64,000 bases of DNA from Macquaria australasica. Lineage: Eukaryota; Chordata; Actinopteri; Centrarchiformes; Percichthyidae. Shown piece after piece: positions 43,449 to 56,500 of this stretch (its first letter is position 1; each line of letters starts with the position of its first letter). The stretch is from the NCBI GenBank assembly GCA_005408345.1, contig SEMN01000179.1, positions 186,001 to 250,000 of the forward strand, written 5' to 3'. The notes beneath the pieces were generated by a model. That model made no database searches. It saw only the letters and a list, made by a program, of their open reading frames with translations, and was not told the DNA's origin. A program made the translations under genes and the position numbers.

Positions 43449-45102
43449 GCAAATTTACATTGCTCCCAGTATGTATAGTTTTGATGCGAAATATTCGCAG
43501 GCAAGTATTTTGCATTCATGTGTCATTTATTTGTTGCGTCCACACTGTGTAAAGGCCTTTAGACTATAAATTAACATATAACTTCAATTATAGGAGTGTT
43601 GTAGAATTGTTGATCAAGTGTATGTACTGTAGTATGTTTCTGTCAGTGTTAAGTAGAAGGCAATTTCCACTTTACGGTTTTCAAAATGGAAGTTGAGAGA
43701 TACAAAGTTGACAGTATAAGAAAATCTGGCAAGACAAGAAGAGGCCTGTGTATAGCACCTTTCAAACACAGTGGCAACTCAACTTTACATGAGGTGAAGA
43801 AATGCATGGGAACAACATTTAAAAACACAATAAAAAAGGAAATGAAATGTATCACTAGTCAAGCTGACATACTGTACATGCACACAGAGAGGTACATAGA
43901 CTCATGAGGCTGGTGGATGTTTTTTTGCTGGGTCCATACCCCATGTTTTTGGGTCATAAGAGACACCAGACCTGGCACGGGCTGCCTGTCTCCCATTATA
44001 ACAGCAGTAGTCTGCTGGGCCACAGAGACCAAGCATCCAACAAGCCATTATATTGATGCTGCGCTTGACAGAAGCACAGAGAGCAACCATCAGACCTTGT
44101 CTGGAACTAAATGACAGATAACCCCCCTTTCCTGTCTGAGTCTCTCTCTATTTCACTTTCTGTGTCCTCTCTCTTTCCCTTTGCCTTTCTTGATCTTTTT
44201 TGTCTCTCTTTTCTGTCCTTTCTCCCTCGTGGTCCCTCATCTCTCTTTTTTAACTCCCCTTCTACTGCGCTGTCTGTCTTACACTCTTATGCTTTTATCT
44301 TTCTGCCCTTATTCTCTTTCGTCTCACTTTCATATTCCCCATCTCCCTGAATCTATCGCTCTTTCTGTCCGTCACATCCTGTCATCTCAGCGGACTTGAC
44401 AGTTGGATAGATGCAGAGAATGGACGATGACTTACTCTCCTCTCTCTACTACACCCAGGGTGGGGCAGGCTGAAGCCAGGCCCTGAGCGGGCATTAGTGT
44501 CACCGTGACAATGCGGAGTGGGCGCTTAACGGTACGATTTGGAAAGCTGACAGGATTCACAGCTTTAGTTCAGCAGGGGCAGAGCACAGAGAGGACACGG
44601 AGAACCTTAAATTCAGGACAGGGAAGGCGGAGGGATGACGACATCCTTTCGAGCCCCTTCCAAAAAATCTCAGCTTTACTGACACAGAGACGCAGACGAA
44701 ACAACACAATATGGTCTTTATTACTAGAGTTAGTGGGAGCAGATGTATTGTGATTCTGTCATTCTCTGTGTTTTAATTGTGACTAGTCTGATATGTAGCT
44801 ATCAGAACTGTAATAATCCAATAAAAGAGCTCAGCAGGCTCCGTAAACCTGTAGAGGTTTTCCAGTTGAATCATAAATCTTTTTGTAATCACTTCTGGTA
44901 CCATGTTGACGGTCCACTGGAGACCTGGCTGTGTGGAAATTACAGCATCACACTACATAACAAAAGGGCAGAAAGAGACACTACATACCTGGAAATGATT
45001 GTCCTCAAGTTGGTCATAAGGTTGTGAGTAAGCAGCTTGATAAAGTACATTGTTAAAGTGTTAGATTTGTTACTTGACTTTGGCTCCCCCTACAAGACAG
45101 AG
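43449..45102. other. No gene seen; includes a long pyrimidine tract
   Basis: Apart from the tract at 44113-44395, I see only unique DNA. Short frames at 43686-43907 and 44505-44753 have no domain. Confidence 0.4.
44113..44395 (+). repeat. Long polypyrimidine tract
   Basis: Over about 280 bases the plus strand is dominated by C and T, with CTCTCT, TTTCC and CCCTT words and only scattered purines. Serine-, leucine- and phenylalanine-rich frames there reflect composition alone. Confidence 0.85.
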
Positions 45103-45538
45103 CCTTAAGCTGTATTCAGACCAAATCAGGCGTTGCAGCGATTAGTGCAGGGTTGTGTGGCGGTGTGGGAGTGTCACTACATGGCCATGCTGATTGCAGC
45201 AATCCCAACTTGAAGAGCGATACAATGCCGAGCAACTGCATGGCGATTAACATCTTTGCACTCACTCATGGCAGGGCTGAACAGCTGATGGATAGTCATC
45301 ACGTCGCAGATCGATCAGTCTCTCTTCCATCTTCAATGCTACATGGTAAACAAGGTTATTCTTCACCTAGGTGTCTTCTGGTCTGATCGCCGTTGCGATT
45401 GGCTGCCGCAGCGTGACATCAGTTGCATTTCTTCAAAAGTTGATTCTGTTTTTAACCTAAACGCACTACCCACGTTCAAATGAATGGTAGGACTGGCGTT
45501 TTCGCCAAAGCACCTGATTTGGTCTGAACACAGCCTTA
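45103..45538. mobile_element. MITE with long TIRs and CCTTA target duplication
   Basis: The element (45108-45533) starts AGCTGTATTCAGACCAAATC followed by AGGCG and ends with the inverse, CACCTGATTTGGTCTGAAC followed by ACAG. About 20 bases of the TIR differ at only one position. CCTTA stands at both outer edges (45103-45107 and 45534-45538). The interior includes TGGTCTGATCGCCGTTGCG and TTCGCCAAAG and has no transposase frame. Confidence 0.88.
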
Positions 45539-45597
45539 TGATGAGGTCATGATGCAAAACTCATCATAAGGCCTTTAGCATCTCTGTTGATATTGTG

Positions 45598-45613
45598 TTA
45601 GGGTTAGGGTTAG
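45598..45613 (+). repeat. Short telomere-like TTAGGG repeat
   Basis: TTAGGGTTAGGGTTAG, fewer than three units. Too short to argue for a telomere fusion. Confidence 0.85.
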
Positions 45614-46789
45614 TTGTCTGCTTTATCTGGTTAGTATTATCCAGCCTTGCTCGCACCGCTTCATTTGACCACACAGTAGTTTGGCTTTTTCACATACAAA
45701 CTATCCAGCTAGTTAATTTAATAAAGCAACTAACTAATGCAGATGGAGACTCAGTAGGTGTAAGGTGAGCTTGGTAGGGGTGATTAAATCAAGGGTATGC
45801 TCTTTTTCCTTTTTTTTATGACTTAATTGAGAACACATTTTAGGGTGTAAATACTGTAGCTACATAATCCTCTAGATTAGACTCACATTTTAGATTTTTT
45901 TTTCCACAGACCATTCATTTTACTTAAATGAATCACATCTTGTGTGAACATAAAAATGAACATTCAGAAAATACCAATGACACGACCCTAATATCGTCAG
46001 TAATAGTAACAGTTCTGAACTGCTTCTACTAGATTCATTGCTGAAGATATTAGATGAGTACGGAACAAGGCAGTAATGGCCTTTATTCTAATTCCCTCTG
46101 TTTGATAAGTATATTTGCTCATCCCTTAATTGTGTGAGGGGATTCCACAGGGGTAGTTAATTATTCTTATTATTTTCTATACATTTGAAGTAGTTATTTA
46201 CCACTGCAATAGAATCACTGGGTCTAACCTGGTCACCTCAGTAGAAAAGTTCTGGTTATCTGGCCCGCAAATTCATTTTTATTTCTTAAGATTATCCCTT
46301 CGGTGATTGAATTTCACACCCCTTCTCTAAGACAAAGTGATGTTTGGTCTATAATAAACTTGACTTGATTAGCTGCCAGTGCATACTCTTGCACTGTGAT
46401 ATGTTGGTAGCAGTATGGAGACATCAGCTAAACAGCAGGTAGCATCATCACAACACTATACACAACTGTATGTCTACACAAAAACATTTCCATTTGGCCC
46501 TTGGACACATGCAGGGATTACATGTCACAGTTTTCAAAGAACACACATTTCTGAGGGGAAGAGAGTACAAACACCATTCTTTAAAGGTGACTAAACCGCT
46601 TCACTCTCACAATCACCCCTCCTCTTTTACTGTATCTGTGGAGAAGATAGGAATCAACGCTGTATGCTCAGAATGTTCTATATGATCACTGACAGTGCAA
46701 ATAGGCAGAAAAGCTATTTCAGCCAGGAAATAGGAAGGCAGCGACTTGTGGAGATCCTCCAAAATTATACGTATCTGCCAATCAGAGAC

Positions 46790-46970
46790 GGAATCTGAGA
46801 TGAGGAAAAGCGGATCGCAGGTGAAGAGACACAAAGAAGTAAGGCATTCGCTAAGAGGTGAGGGTGAGGAGGTGAAGGACAGAGTGATGGGGAGAGATAC
46901 GAGGGGGAACGAGAGAGTACGCAGTGTTCAGATTGCGGGAGAGCGAGGGAGGAAGATGTGGAGTAGGTAA
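46790..46970 (+). repeat. Purine-rich tract
   Basis: A- and G-dominated DNA with GAGGTGAGGGTGAGGAGG, GAGAGTACG and GGGAGAGCGAGGGAGG. The Arg/Glu-rich plus frame and Ser/Pro-rich minus frame are compositional. Confidence 0.7.
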
Positions 46971-46984
46971 TAGATTGCATAGTG

Positions 46985-47125
46985 CTTGCTCATGGTGGGA
47001 ACTGTTGGGTCTCTGTAAATATAAAGAGTCGGTCTAGACCTGCTCTATTCGAAAAAGTGCCCTGAGATAACTTTGTTATGATATGGCGCTATATAAATAA
47101 AACTGAATTGAATTGAATTGAATTG
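46985..47125 (+). mobile_element. LINE/SINE 3' end with (TTGAA)n tail (copy 1)
   Basis: GGTCTAGACCTGCTCTATTC is followed by AAGTGCCCTGAGATAACTTT, GGCGCTATATAAATAAAA and CTGAATTGAATTG repeats. The 57 bases 47056-47112 are identical to 57048-57104. This is a 3' end typical of a fish non-LTR element or a SINE using it. Upstream boundary uncertain; no coding. Confidence 0.8.
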
Positions 47126-48125
47126 CTGCTAAAAAAGCACACGTGGGTCATGAAAGAGAAAGAGGGTGTGCGGGAGAGAAAGCAAGTGTGACTCAGACAA
47201 ATAGGAAGTGGGTGAGTGAGAGAGAGAGAGAGAGAGGGTGGGGGGGGAGAAAATGTAATGGAAAAAGAACATCAGACTTTTTTTTCACCTTGTGCAGTTG
47301 GGGAAGATACCAATTTCACCTCAAAGTGAACATTAGATGGAAATGTCATCTCCATACAGGTAATTTACTCTCCCCTGCTTAAAATGTGCTCTTCAAAATG
47401 ACAAAGGCCAGGAGAGAAGAGGCTGATGCCAGTCTAATGATGAGTGGGAAGAACAAGCTGAAAATCCTCCCCCTACATAAAATAAAATGAAATATTCTAA
47501 AACCTAAAATATTATGTAGACAAACAGTATTAAATAAATAATCTTATGAATACATACAGTAAAATATTATAAAACCAATACGTTATGATGCATTTTAATA
47601 TATTTCAAAAACGTTTCATTTTTCATTCATTCAATTTCAAAATGCCCTTCTGCCCATTGCCGACACCGACATGTGCCCCATATGGCTAACCAACTGCTAG
47701 CAAGCTAGCTAGATCCATTTGGCTACAACAACCAAAGAGAAAGACTGGCTTTGTGTGAAATCCCTCCGACAATTTGAGTGTGAATTTTAACCATTATGTT
47801 ACCCTAAAAATTCCCCAAATATGCTGTAGTGTCCGTAGCATCTGCAATACTTTCTGCTAACAATTTATCCAAGCTCACATGCCAACCCAGCTAGTTAGCT
47901 GGCTCAGTAAGTAGCATGTGTAGCATGTTAAGCTAAATAAAATGAGCACTTATTTGTTGTACTGTATATGTGCAGGGTGCTCATTTACATTAGTGACCTC
48001 TTGTTGGTTGATTCAGAACTATTTTTCACATTGCTCTAGCTACCAAGAGCCAGTTAGCTAACATTTGTTAATATTGAGGCTGGGGGCTCATGTGATTGGC
48101 AGAAAGAAAAACTGACTTGACCATG
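47126..48125. other. No gene seen; unique DNA
   Basis: A GA/G-rich run lies at about 47215-47252. ACTTTCTGCTAACAAT near 47849 recurs in the MITE at 48126 and may be a scrap of it. Confidence 0.4.
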
Positions 48126-48389
48126 GCTATGTCCGAAATTACTCCCTATTTATTATATAGTGCATTATATTCACTGTCCGCCATTGTATTTGAGCATGGC
48201 ATGTACACTACTTTCTGCTAACAATCCCTTAAAGCAAAGTGTCACATTTTATAGATGCGAAGATTAGTTGTATGACTCAACAGCTGTCGCAAAATGGTGA
48301 TGACAATTTACTCCTTACTATTGAGTAAATAATTGAGTGTCCATATAGGGAGTATTGACTGAGTGAGGGGGTGATTTGGGACACAGCTT
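48126..48389 (+). mobile_element. MITE, GCTRTGTCCGAAAT family (copy 2)
   Basis: It starts GCTATGTCCGAAATTACTCC and ends GGTGATTTGGGACACAGC, an inverse with few mismatches. The interior TATTATATAGTGCATTATA, GGCATGTACACTACTTT and ATTTTATAGATGCG matches 32762-33012. Non-coding. Confidence 0.8.
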
Positions 48390-50928
48390 ATGAAATAAAA
48401 GTGCCATTGGGAAAAATGTGACTATGAAATAAGAGCAGACTTTTGAAAAGGGGCATTTTAAAAATAACATTTGTAATATGAATTGGGTTTTAATAACTAA
48501 TTTATTTATATCACAGTTTATTGATTCATTCATATATTTTATTATATTCTATGATCTTTTAAATTGTAGAATTTCTTATTTATTTAGTCACTTTGGGCCT
48601 CCGTAAAATGTTTTTTGAAAAGCACAGTATGTAAGGATGATTTTCAGTTGACAAGGAAATCGGAAACATCCATCACAGATTCTTTTGTTTTTTTTGTTTT
48701 TACATTGGTGTCCATCTGAATGCTCAGTTGGAAAACAAAAGTGTACAAATGTGTCTCAGCTCTCTAGTATGTGCCGGGCCTTTATTTTCCCGCAGGAAAC
48801 ATTCTCCTCTGGCAAGCTGGGTGGCTCAGATAAGCTAGAGTGCTGTCAACTCAGCACCTTGGCTCAGTGGTAGAAAACAGTCCAATCAATACATCATTAA
48901 TCATCGGTTTAATGTGGCCAAGCCCGATGTGGACAAGCATTAAAATAGAGGGATTAGTGGGAGGAGAAATGAGCCTGACAGCTCACATGTGAAGTCGGAG
49001 AGCTTCGTAAAAGAATCCAGATAAATGATGAGAGAGAAATTTGTTCAGAGTGCTGAACCCAACCTGATAGATAGTAGCTACAGGCTCTGAGTGTGTGCGT
49101 GGGTAAGTGGGATGTGTCTCTGCTTGCAAAAGGGGTACGTATATATATCATACATGTCCGTTATGGTATTCAACTTTTGATTTTCTCATGTTAAATGATA
49201 ACTTCATTATGTGAGTGCATCCAGTAGTTACTGCTTTGCCACAACCAGCATCCCGAGCAAACTGTAAAACTGTGATTCATAGCTCTGATTCATCTGTGGG
49301 GGCTTGTAACACATGATTTATTTCCATCACTGGCATAAAGATTGACCAAGAGACAAAATCACATCACAACAACCATCTTATCTGTGCTGATATGGTTCCT
49401 CGAGTATAGCCGGTAAAATGAAATCATTAGTTAATTAATTGCCATGTCAAATGCATCAACATTTTGCACTTGAATCTTACACAAAGTATTGCCTATCATC
49501 TGTATGCAGAATCAGCATTCAGCTCAAAAGAAAAAAAATATTGCATGAGCATTAACTTTCAGATGGATTCTTGCGAACAAACTGAATTTCCTCTTCACCA
49601 CATTACTGCTCTAAATAATGTATAGTGAGCACTCAAAAGCCTTCTTGTCTGTCTGTCTCTGCCTGTGCTATGCTGTTTGTGCTCCTACTGGGGGACAGTG
49701 CGAGTGACAAGACCGGGCCAGCGCTCCGGCAGCGCTCAGACAGCCACACTTGAGCTGTTTCCCTCCGCCATCAATTTTTCAACAATTTGTCAAAGCCCTT
49801 GGAACATGTTATATGCCTTGACCTCCTATAGTCTTCATGTGGGCCGCTGTGAAGAGAAAGCAGGGTTCAATAGCTGCCACCAGCAGCGAGCAGCAGTTGG
49901 AGCTAAATCCTGTAGTTAGGAGAGAGGGGAGCCTAAAATTAGCACCCCGAGGTGCAGTGGGCTTATGCATGTATTCAGTGGCACATGTAATTCCCTCTCA
50001 CTTACTATTAAATATCTTGATCACTGTGTATCAGTTGGCAAAAAATGTATAAAAAGTGTAACTAAAAAAAAGAACAAAAGGCATCCAAAAATGTGTCAAC
50101 CTACAAATAGGTATAATTAAGATTGTATGACTGCGAGAAAGGTCTAATAACCAATGGAAGGGGAAAAAAGCATCCATCATTTACAAATGAATGGCTTTGT
50201 CTTTTCACTTTTTACAGATAAAATGCATACCTGAATCATAATTAATCTACTTTCCATTGCTGTAATCGTTATTCACCATATTTCATTCCAAACTAAAGAA
50301 ATATGAACAAAGCCAGTAGCAGAGCCAAAGTGGTGATTTGTCAGGACTGCCTCTTTAACATCTCTTAATTGGAGCAGCAAATGCAATATTTACTGGGGGC
50401 AAACTAGCCCACTGAACCCTGTGAAACACACAGTGAATATGTTCAGATTTCTTTTTTTTTTTTGGAATCATAATATCATTATGCAGTTTTATTTGAACTC
50501 TGCATGAACCCTACATGAGCGAAATATTAATATGGATAATGATTCTTGTCTACACATGTGAAAGAATACAGATGGCAAAAAAAAAAAAAAATCCAGAAGC
50601 CAGAAGCTTATTATTATTATTGTTGACAAAAAAATGTTGAGCTAAGTCTGACAGTACTAAGTTGAGATTGACCCAAAAACCTCTCGATGACCGATTTTGG
50701 CAGCCCTTTGTCGGCGCTTACTTCTTCCTTCCCTTTGGGCAAACTTTATGTCATGCTAGGTCTATTCAACGGGCAGACGTCCTGCCAGCTGATGTTCACA
50801 CCTCCCTCCTCAGCCTTTCCAAGTGAAGGTCAAGCATGTCATATTCGTATTATTGAGAACTCATGTTCTCCCCAAACCCAAGCACGAAATGAAAGCTGAT
50901 TAACCCACTAGCCTACGACTGTTAGCCG

Positions 50929-50941
50929 CCCCCCCCCCCCC
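50929..50941 (+). repeat. C13 homopolymer
   Basis: Thirteen Cs preceding GATAAAAG. Confidence 0.9.
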
Positions 50942-51644
50942 GATAAAAGTTAACCCCTTGATCTTTGCCAGGGGAAATGTGCCATGAACTTTAAATGACC
51001 CTGATTCCCCCAGCGCCATCACACCTCTGGGACTGTCCCATGCTCCCGACAATGTGAGAGCTGATGAGAGAGGGAGAGGGGGGAACAATTATCCATCATT
51101 TGCATCCTCTGGAGGATTTTCATTCTGCTACACTTTTAAATCCAGGTCATTTTTTGAGCACATGTCAGAGAAATTCTCTGATTTCCCTTTAAGCTCTGTT
51201 AAACAAACATTTTGAAGGATAGATATCAAGGAACAATCAAAAGCAAAATGAGAAACACACATTTTTGCTATTTATTGGATCTGAAATGTCATACCAAAGC
51301 ACAGTGTTAAAGTATGTCTGCATCAGCACTTGGGATTGGGTTGGTTTGATGTGATGGGTATTTATACTGTATATTATAGAAGGATCTCAGAGCGTAGCCT
51401 CAACAGTGATTTACTACTCTGACATAAAGGTAATGCATTGAAATGAGTTGCCGCCAGCAACTGACAATCAAAAGGTGATTTAATTCTTGTGTGCAATCTA
51501 TTTAATTGCAAAACCCCCCAAACAAACAAACACTGCACGTTCTGCACTATTCACAATGATGATCACACACTGTGGACTGTACAAACCCAGCATTATGTCT
51601 ATGCTAAAACGTGCTTCCCCTGGCAGAGGTTAGAAAAATTCCTA

Positions 51645-51693
51645 AGTAAGCGTAAACATGGCATAAATGTTAGTTAGTGTGGATGTAGCCTAA
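51645..51693. mobile_element. End fragment of the GGCTACATCCACAC foldback MITE
   Basis: GCGTAAACATGGCATAAATG followed by TTAGTTAGTGTGGATGTAGC and CTAAG matches the right TIR of the element at 12691-13415 with part of the TIR deleted. Confidence 0.6.
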
Positions 51694-52416
51694 GATTTGC
51701 TGCAATGCAATATGTACAGCATTGACCAATCAAATGCATTCAAGCTGGAAGATGACTTCCCATAACTTCCCATAGTTCCTGTTTCATAGTATTATAAATT
51801 GCTTTAAGTTGCCATGAAAACTTGTAACATTTTTGGTTGTTTAGTCTTTTCATCTAGGATCATCAGTTCATAATTTCAGTTAGTCCAGTACATTGGTTTA
51901 TCCATCAGTTGGTTTTCTCTGCAGAGCACTACATCCTCAAAGAGTCGCTAGCATGGCTGTAATAGACTGTAGTGTTATCAGCTTGCTGTGTCTCAATATG
52001 TTCATCTTTCATTTGTTCAAGGGGAGTGTGTTCAGTCTTGAGCCATATTGTGTAACCCCGGCTGGAAAACACAGTTTGTTTAATTGCCTGCTAAATATAT
52101 GTTGACAGTACATTTAGAACAAATTCCCAACTGGCCAAAATCATTTCCAATACACTTTATGTTTTGCAGAGGCCACAAATGAAAGCTTCTTAAGCCATTA
52201 GCACTTACTGGACTAATGCATTCCTCTAGTTCCTGTGTTTATGACTTACATATTACAGTATAAGCCCCAGTGGAGCCGCCTCTGCAGCCAAGTGTACGGG
52301 TGATCAACTTTCACAGGCCCCCAAGTTAATACAGACTTTGGCAACAATCCTGATCTCGACCATCTTTCCAGTGTTTTGGCATTGTCCTGTGGTGTATAGG
52401 GGCTGTTATCAACCAC

Positions 52417-52435
52417 TAATTAATGTGTAATTAAT
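52417..52435. promoter_or_regulatory. Two TAATTAAT sites 11 bp apart
   Basis: TAATTAAT at 52417-52424 and 52428-52435 are core homeodomain-type sites one DNA turn apart, in a repeat-poor block. AT-rich DNA can produce these by chance, so the regulatory role is only a suggestion. Confidence 0.25.
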
Positions 52436-53465
52436 GGGATTTTTAAATGGAGAGCAGGATAACAAATGTGTTGCGGATGCTAGCGCTGCACTAATAAATC
52501 AAGCGAGCGACTGTAACCATGCAGCGCTCTCAGGCACACTCTGACTTTATGAATGAGCTGTCAGCTCTCTGCTCTGTCCAGCTATGGCGGCTAAAGTTCA
52601 AAGCTCTGACCTTTGATGTGACGTTTCCATGTGTGTGTGTGTCTGAGGTGGGATCTGAAACGAAGTGAGGGAGAATAACATTTGACCCCTTTGACTTCTT
52701 CTTTAGCAGGGAAGGTTTAATTAAGACAGACGTTGGCAGTGGCACGTGGAAGGTTCTCCTCTTCTGAATGGGGGATAGGAAACAAATGTTGATGTTTTTG
52801 ACCTGACAAAGTCATTGTCACCAAGAAATGCAGTTACAGGTAGAGTGTGTTCATTGCTCCGGGCCCCTCTTCTGCCTCCAATTAATCAGCTAAAGTTGAA
52901 GCAGTTAATGGAAAAGGCAACTACTTTCATTACAACTCATGTCAAACATATCTCATTCATCTCTCCATTTTTCTACCGTTTCATATACAATCCAAATGAA
53001 AAATGAAAATGTGTTGCCATCTGGTGCGATTTCAAAACCAGGGCCCTCCAGTCCTACCACCATCAGCCTCAGTTAGAGCGAGAGAGAGACAGACAAAGGG
53101 GGGAAATGGAGGAATCTGCATCGGAAAGCCAACGGGAACCATGATTCATATCCTCTCTCATCAAGTCCCACTGCACACAGTGAGCCTGTTCACCGAGATG
53201 ATGCCGTTTGCTAGTCTCTCAGCGGGCCTCATCAGTGAGCTTGTACCACACTAATACATGTGAGGCGCTCCGTCAACCCCCCTCTGCCACCAACCAACCA
53301 ACCCATTATTATAAACCCCACACACAGGCACACCACTGTTACACTGAATGGACGGTAGATTGAAGGAGAGAATTACCATGTCAGTCTGTGTGTGTGAAAT
53401 GGGCGTACGTGTGTTTGTGCATGTATTTCATGTGACTGATGTTGTAGGTAGATACTGTAAAATGA

Positions 53466-53468
<3 letters not shown>

Positions 53469-53506
<38 letters not shown>

Positions 53507-53510
53507 TGTG
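53469..53510 (+). repeat. (GT)n microsatellite
   Basis: About 42 bases of GT with one TTT interruption near the end. Confidence 0.95.
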
Positions 53511-56500
53511 CATTTCATTTCCTAGAAAACCAACACCTGCAGCACTGAGTGAACAGTCTCCTCAGACAAGATTTCAGTAATGATCAACCCAGCAGCATCT
53601 GGCCACCCCACTGTCAAGGGGTTGTTGCAGAACGCTGCCGTTCATTTTTGTTTGTTCATTCAGGGGTTGCATATTAGCATGTAACACATGCTAATGTGAA
53701 GGTTAACTCGAAGCATAACATCACCAATTACTGGTTAAGAGGCAGAAAAATGCATTGACTACTGTGATATGTCTGACATAGGATGACCATGTTTTCAAAC
53801 CCCAAAACCAGGACCCTTAAGTATACCGTGCGTTCATGGCTTGTTATTGGGAAACGAGGCTGTGGTCCGGTTGGCATTCACACTGATTAATTACAAACAG
53901 TGTAACCAGTGTAAACACAAACAAGAACTAAAAGGCAACATTTTTCCTTTTTTTTTCTCCTTGGTTGGATCAAATCAATCAGACTACAGACCTTTGGCTA
54001 ACGCATGTTGAGACCGACAATAAATATATAAGTTACAATAAACAGATTTTTAAAAAGCAGGGGACTCGTGGTGTTGTCTTGTAGCCACAGGTGGCAGTCA
54101 GAATATGAAATACAAACCAGGAAGTCCAGTTAGAAGACTTCAAGACATTGCACAGCAATTTATACTTCTTTGATGCAGGATTTTACAAATCTGGAAAGTT
54201 ATCATGGCAGTAGCATTTGAGGTAAAGTGTAGAGTTCCCACAAATCTATATGGTGCACACTACAAGGTGCTACCTGGTATGTTATGCACTTGCACATTTG
54301 ACTGACCAGTGCGGTGCACTGCCGAATGATGTTGCCTTGTGTTGTGGCGAAAACCAGTAGAAAAAAAACAAGTGCCAGTACTCCTTTTATTCACATGTGT
54401 ATCAGCCAGTATCAGCAAATCAATAAAGTGTATTCAAATTCTGCTAGAACCCTCCCTCCAAGCCAATTTAAAAATGCTACGAGTGAGGGAAGAACAACTG
54501 TAGGAGGCGTGGCCTCGTGGCTACATAGTGTGTGGGTTAAGGGGACACAGGGAGGCTGACTGACACTGATTACAGTCTTTTTTTTGAATTTCATGACGTA
54601 GACAGGTCACAGGTTGACTCTGTGTCAGCATTGGCCTTGCAAGTTCAGGGCTTTGATTTAAAATAGTAGATATGAGACATTTTCAACCCATGAAATGCCG
54701 ATTTTTATACATTTGAAAAAATTACTTTAGAGGAGTTTTATGGATATGGACGAAGAAATGTCAATATTAACACCAGTATTGATGTGTTTCATCACAGTAC
54801 AGTCATATCATTTAGTTTACAGCTAAAAAACACGTTTAAGTGTGCAGTACCTCTTTAAGTATTACATTTTATTATTAATGTCGTAGTTGACTGCAGTGGC
54901 GGTAGCCACAGGTGTTTTTTGCTGATGCTAACGTTACATCAACAGGCTGTTCACTTCTAGGAGTGGTGCTAACGTTAGAATCGCCCAGAGAACCTGATAT
55001 GGAGAGGGCAGAAAAGAGTACCGGCAGCTTGTGAGAAGTACACCAAAGAGTAAAAGTGCCGGTACTGCGTACTGGTGAGTACCAGCCCACTTCGAGCACT
55101 GGCGAAAACTGAGCCATGATCAACTTTTTTTGATGGACCACACTGTATTTTTGAAAACTGAATGAGGATCATGCTTTTTTTGGCACAATTTTATTGTGAT
55201 TCTAAACATGGCCTAAATTTATCTACATGTACAAGATGACATTGCTATCTAATTTTTGCATGATCTGTCAGCCAACAGCACTGTATTTCTCACACCTATA
55301 AAATAGAACACTTCCAATATGGGAATAATCCAACATTTGTCTGTGTGAGTGAGAAAAAGAGAGGGTGTGAGTGTGGAGAAATGTGGTGAGATTTATGAAT
55401 CCTTTATCCTCTGTAGGCCTGGCTATTCTACTTTTCACTTGTCCACTTTTCTTTTCAAATCTAGGGATGAACTACCTGTGTACGAGCATGTAAAATGGCA
55501 AAATTCTGTGGTAACAGAAAGCAGGACGAAGATCTGTAACCACTAGCTATCAGCATCATAATTACATTATAGTGAATAATCCAATACAATTCCAAAAATC
55601 CTAGAATATAAATCAAATAATGTTTTATAAATTCCCTGATCAAACCCAGCATACTGTTTAGTTGTGATTCCTCCTGTGAACTAGAGAAGAAAGGAATAAA
55701 TTCAGTTTGAATTCACTGTGTATATATATGGATATTTTGGATGTTGTTATAAACTGTTTCTTGTTCTGTGTTTGCTTTGTGCTTTGATTCTCGTAGTCTT
55801 TTTAATATTTTCCTCTGAGGATATCCTATTTATTTAGCATTCACTTGAGCTGAAGTTTAGCTGAATCTTTATTAAACTTTATTAACCCATGTATTACAAA
55901 ACAAGGAGGGGAAAATGTCAAGTTCACACCAGGGCTGCCACACTCCATCACCCAGGACATTTAAGGTATTCAGCTGTACCAAATTTACTAAAACGAAATT
56001 TAACAGGCACTGAGGATGCAAAAACAAAGCTCTGGTCTGCTTTACAAACTATGACCTACACTATGAATTAGACAAAAATAACCACTGTTACTTTAATTGA
56101 ATAAACTTAAGATTGCATGTTGTAGAGACAAACTTATCTTGTTATTTGTGAATAACAAAGTGGACATGCTATTTCCATAAGAAAAGCTTTGGCTTAGGTC
56201 TTTTATAACATTTCTGAAGATGAAACAACATGTGAATTAAAACGGAGAGCAAAGAAGCTGACAGTTACCCAATCTGACATATTATCGCCTTATAAAGTTC
56301 CAGATTACACGATAGCAAACTATTGCCTACTTAAAGATCAAGCTGACCCAGAGAAACCATATTATTAATTCAATTATGAATGCAAGTCAATATTCTTCCT
56401 CCTTTTAGTTCTGGTTTGGTCCCCGAATTTCTCCACTAGCTACCTGTCTGCTGATTCTTAGGAAGGTAGCATAAAGTGGGTTTATCAGAGACCTCCCTTT

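Larger units (their letters stand above)
45539..46984. other. No gene seen; unique DNA with a purine-rich end
   Basis: Contains a telomere-like TTAGGG run (45598-45613) and a purine-rich segment (46790-46970). No exon is supported. Confidence 0.4.

Noticed and set aside
45598..45613. Telomere or chromosome-fusion point
   Set aside because: Fewer than three TTAGGG units, without a head-to-head arrangement.
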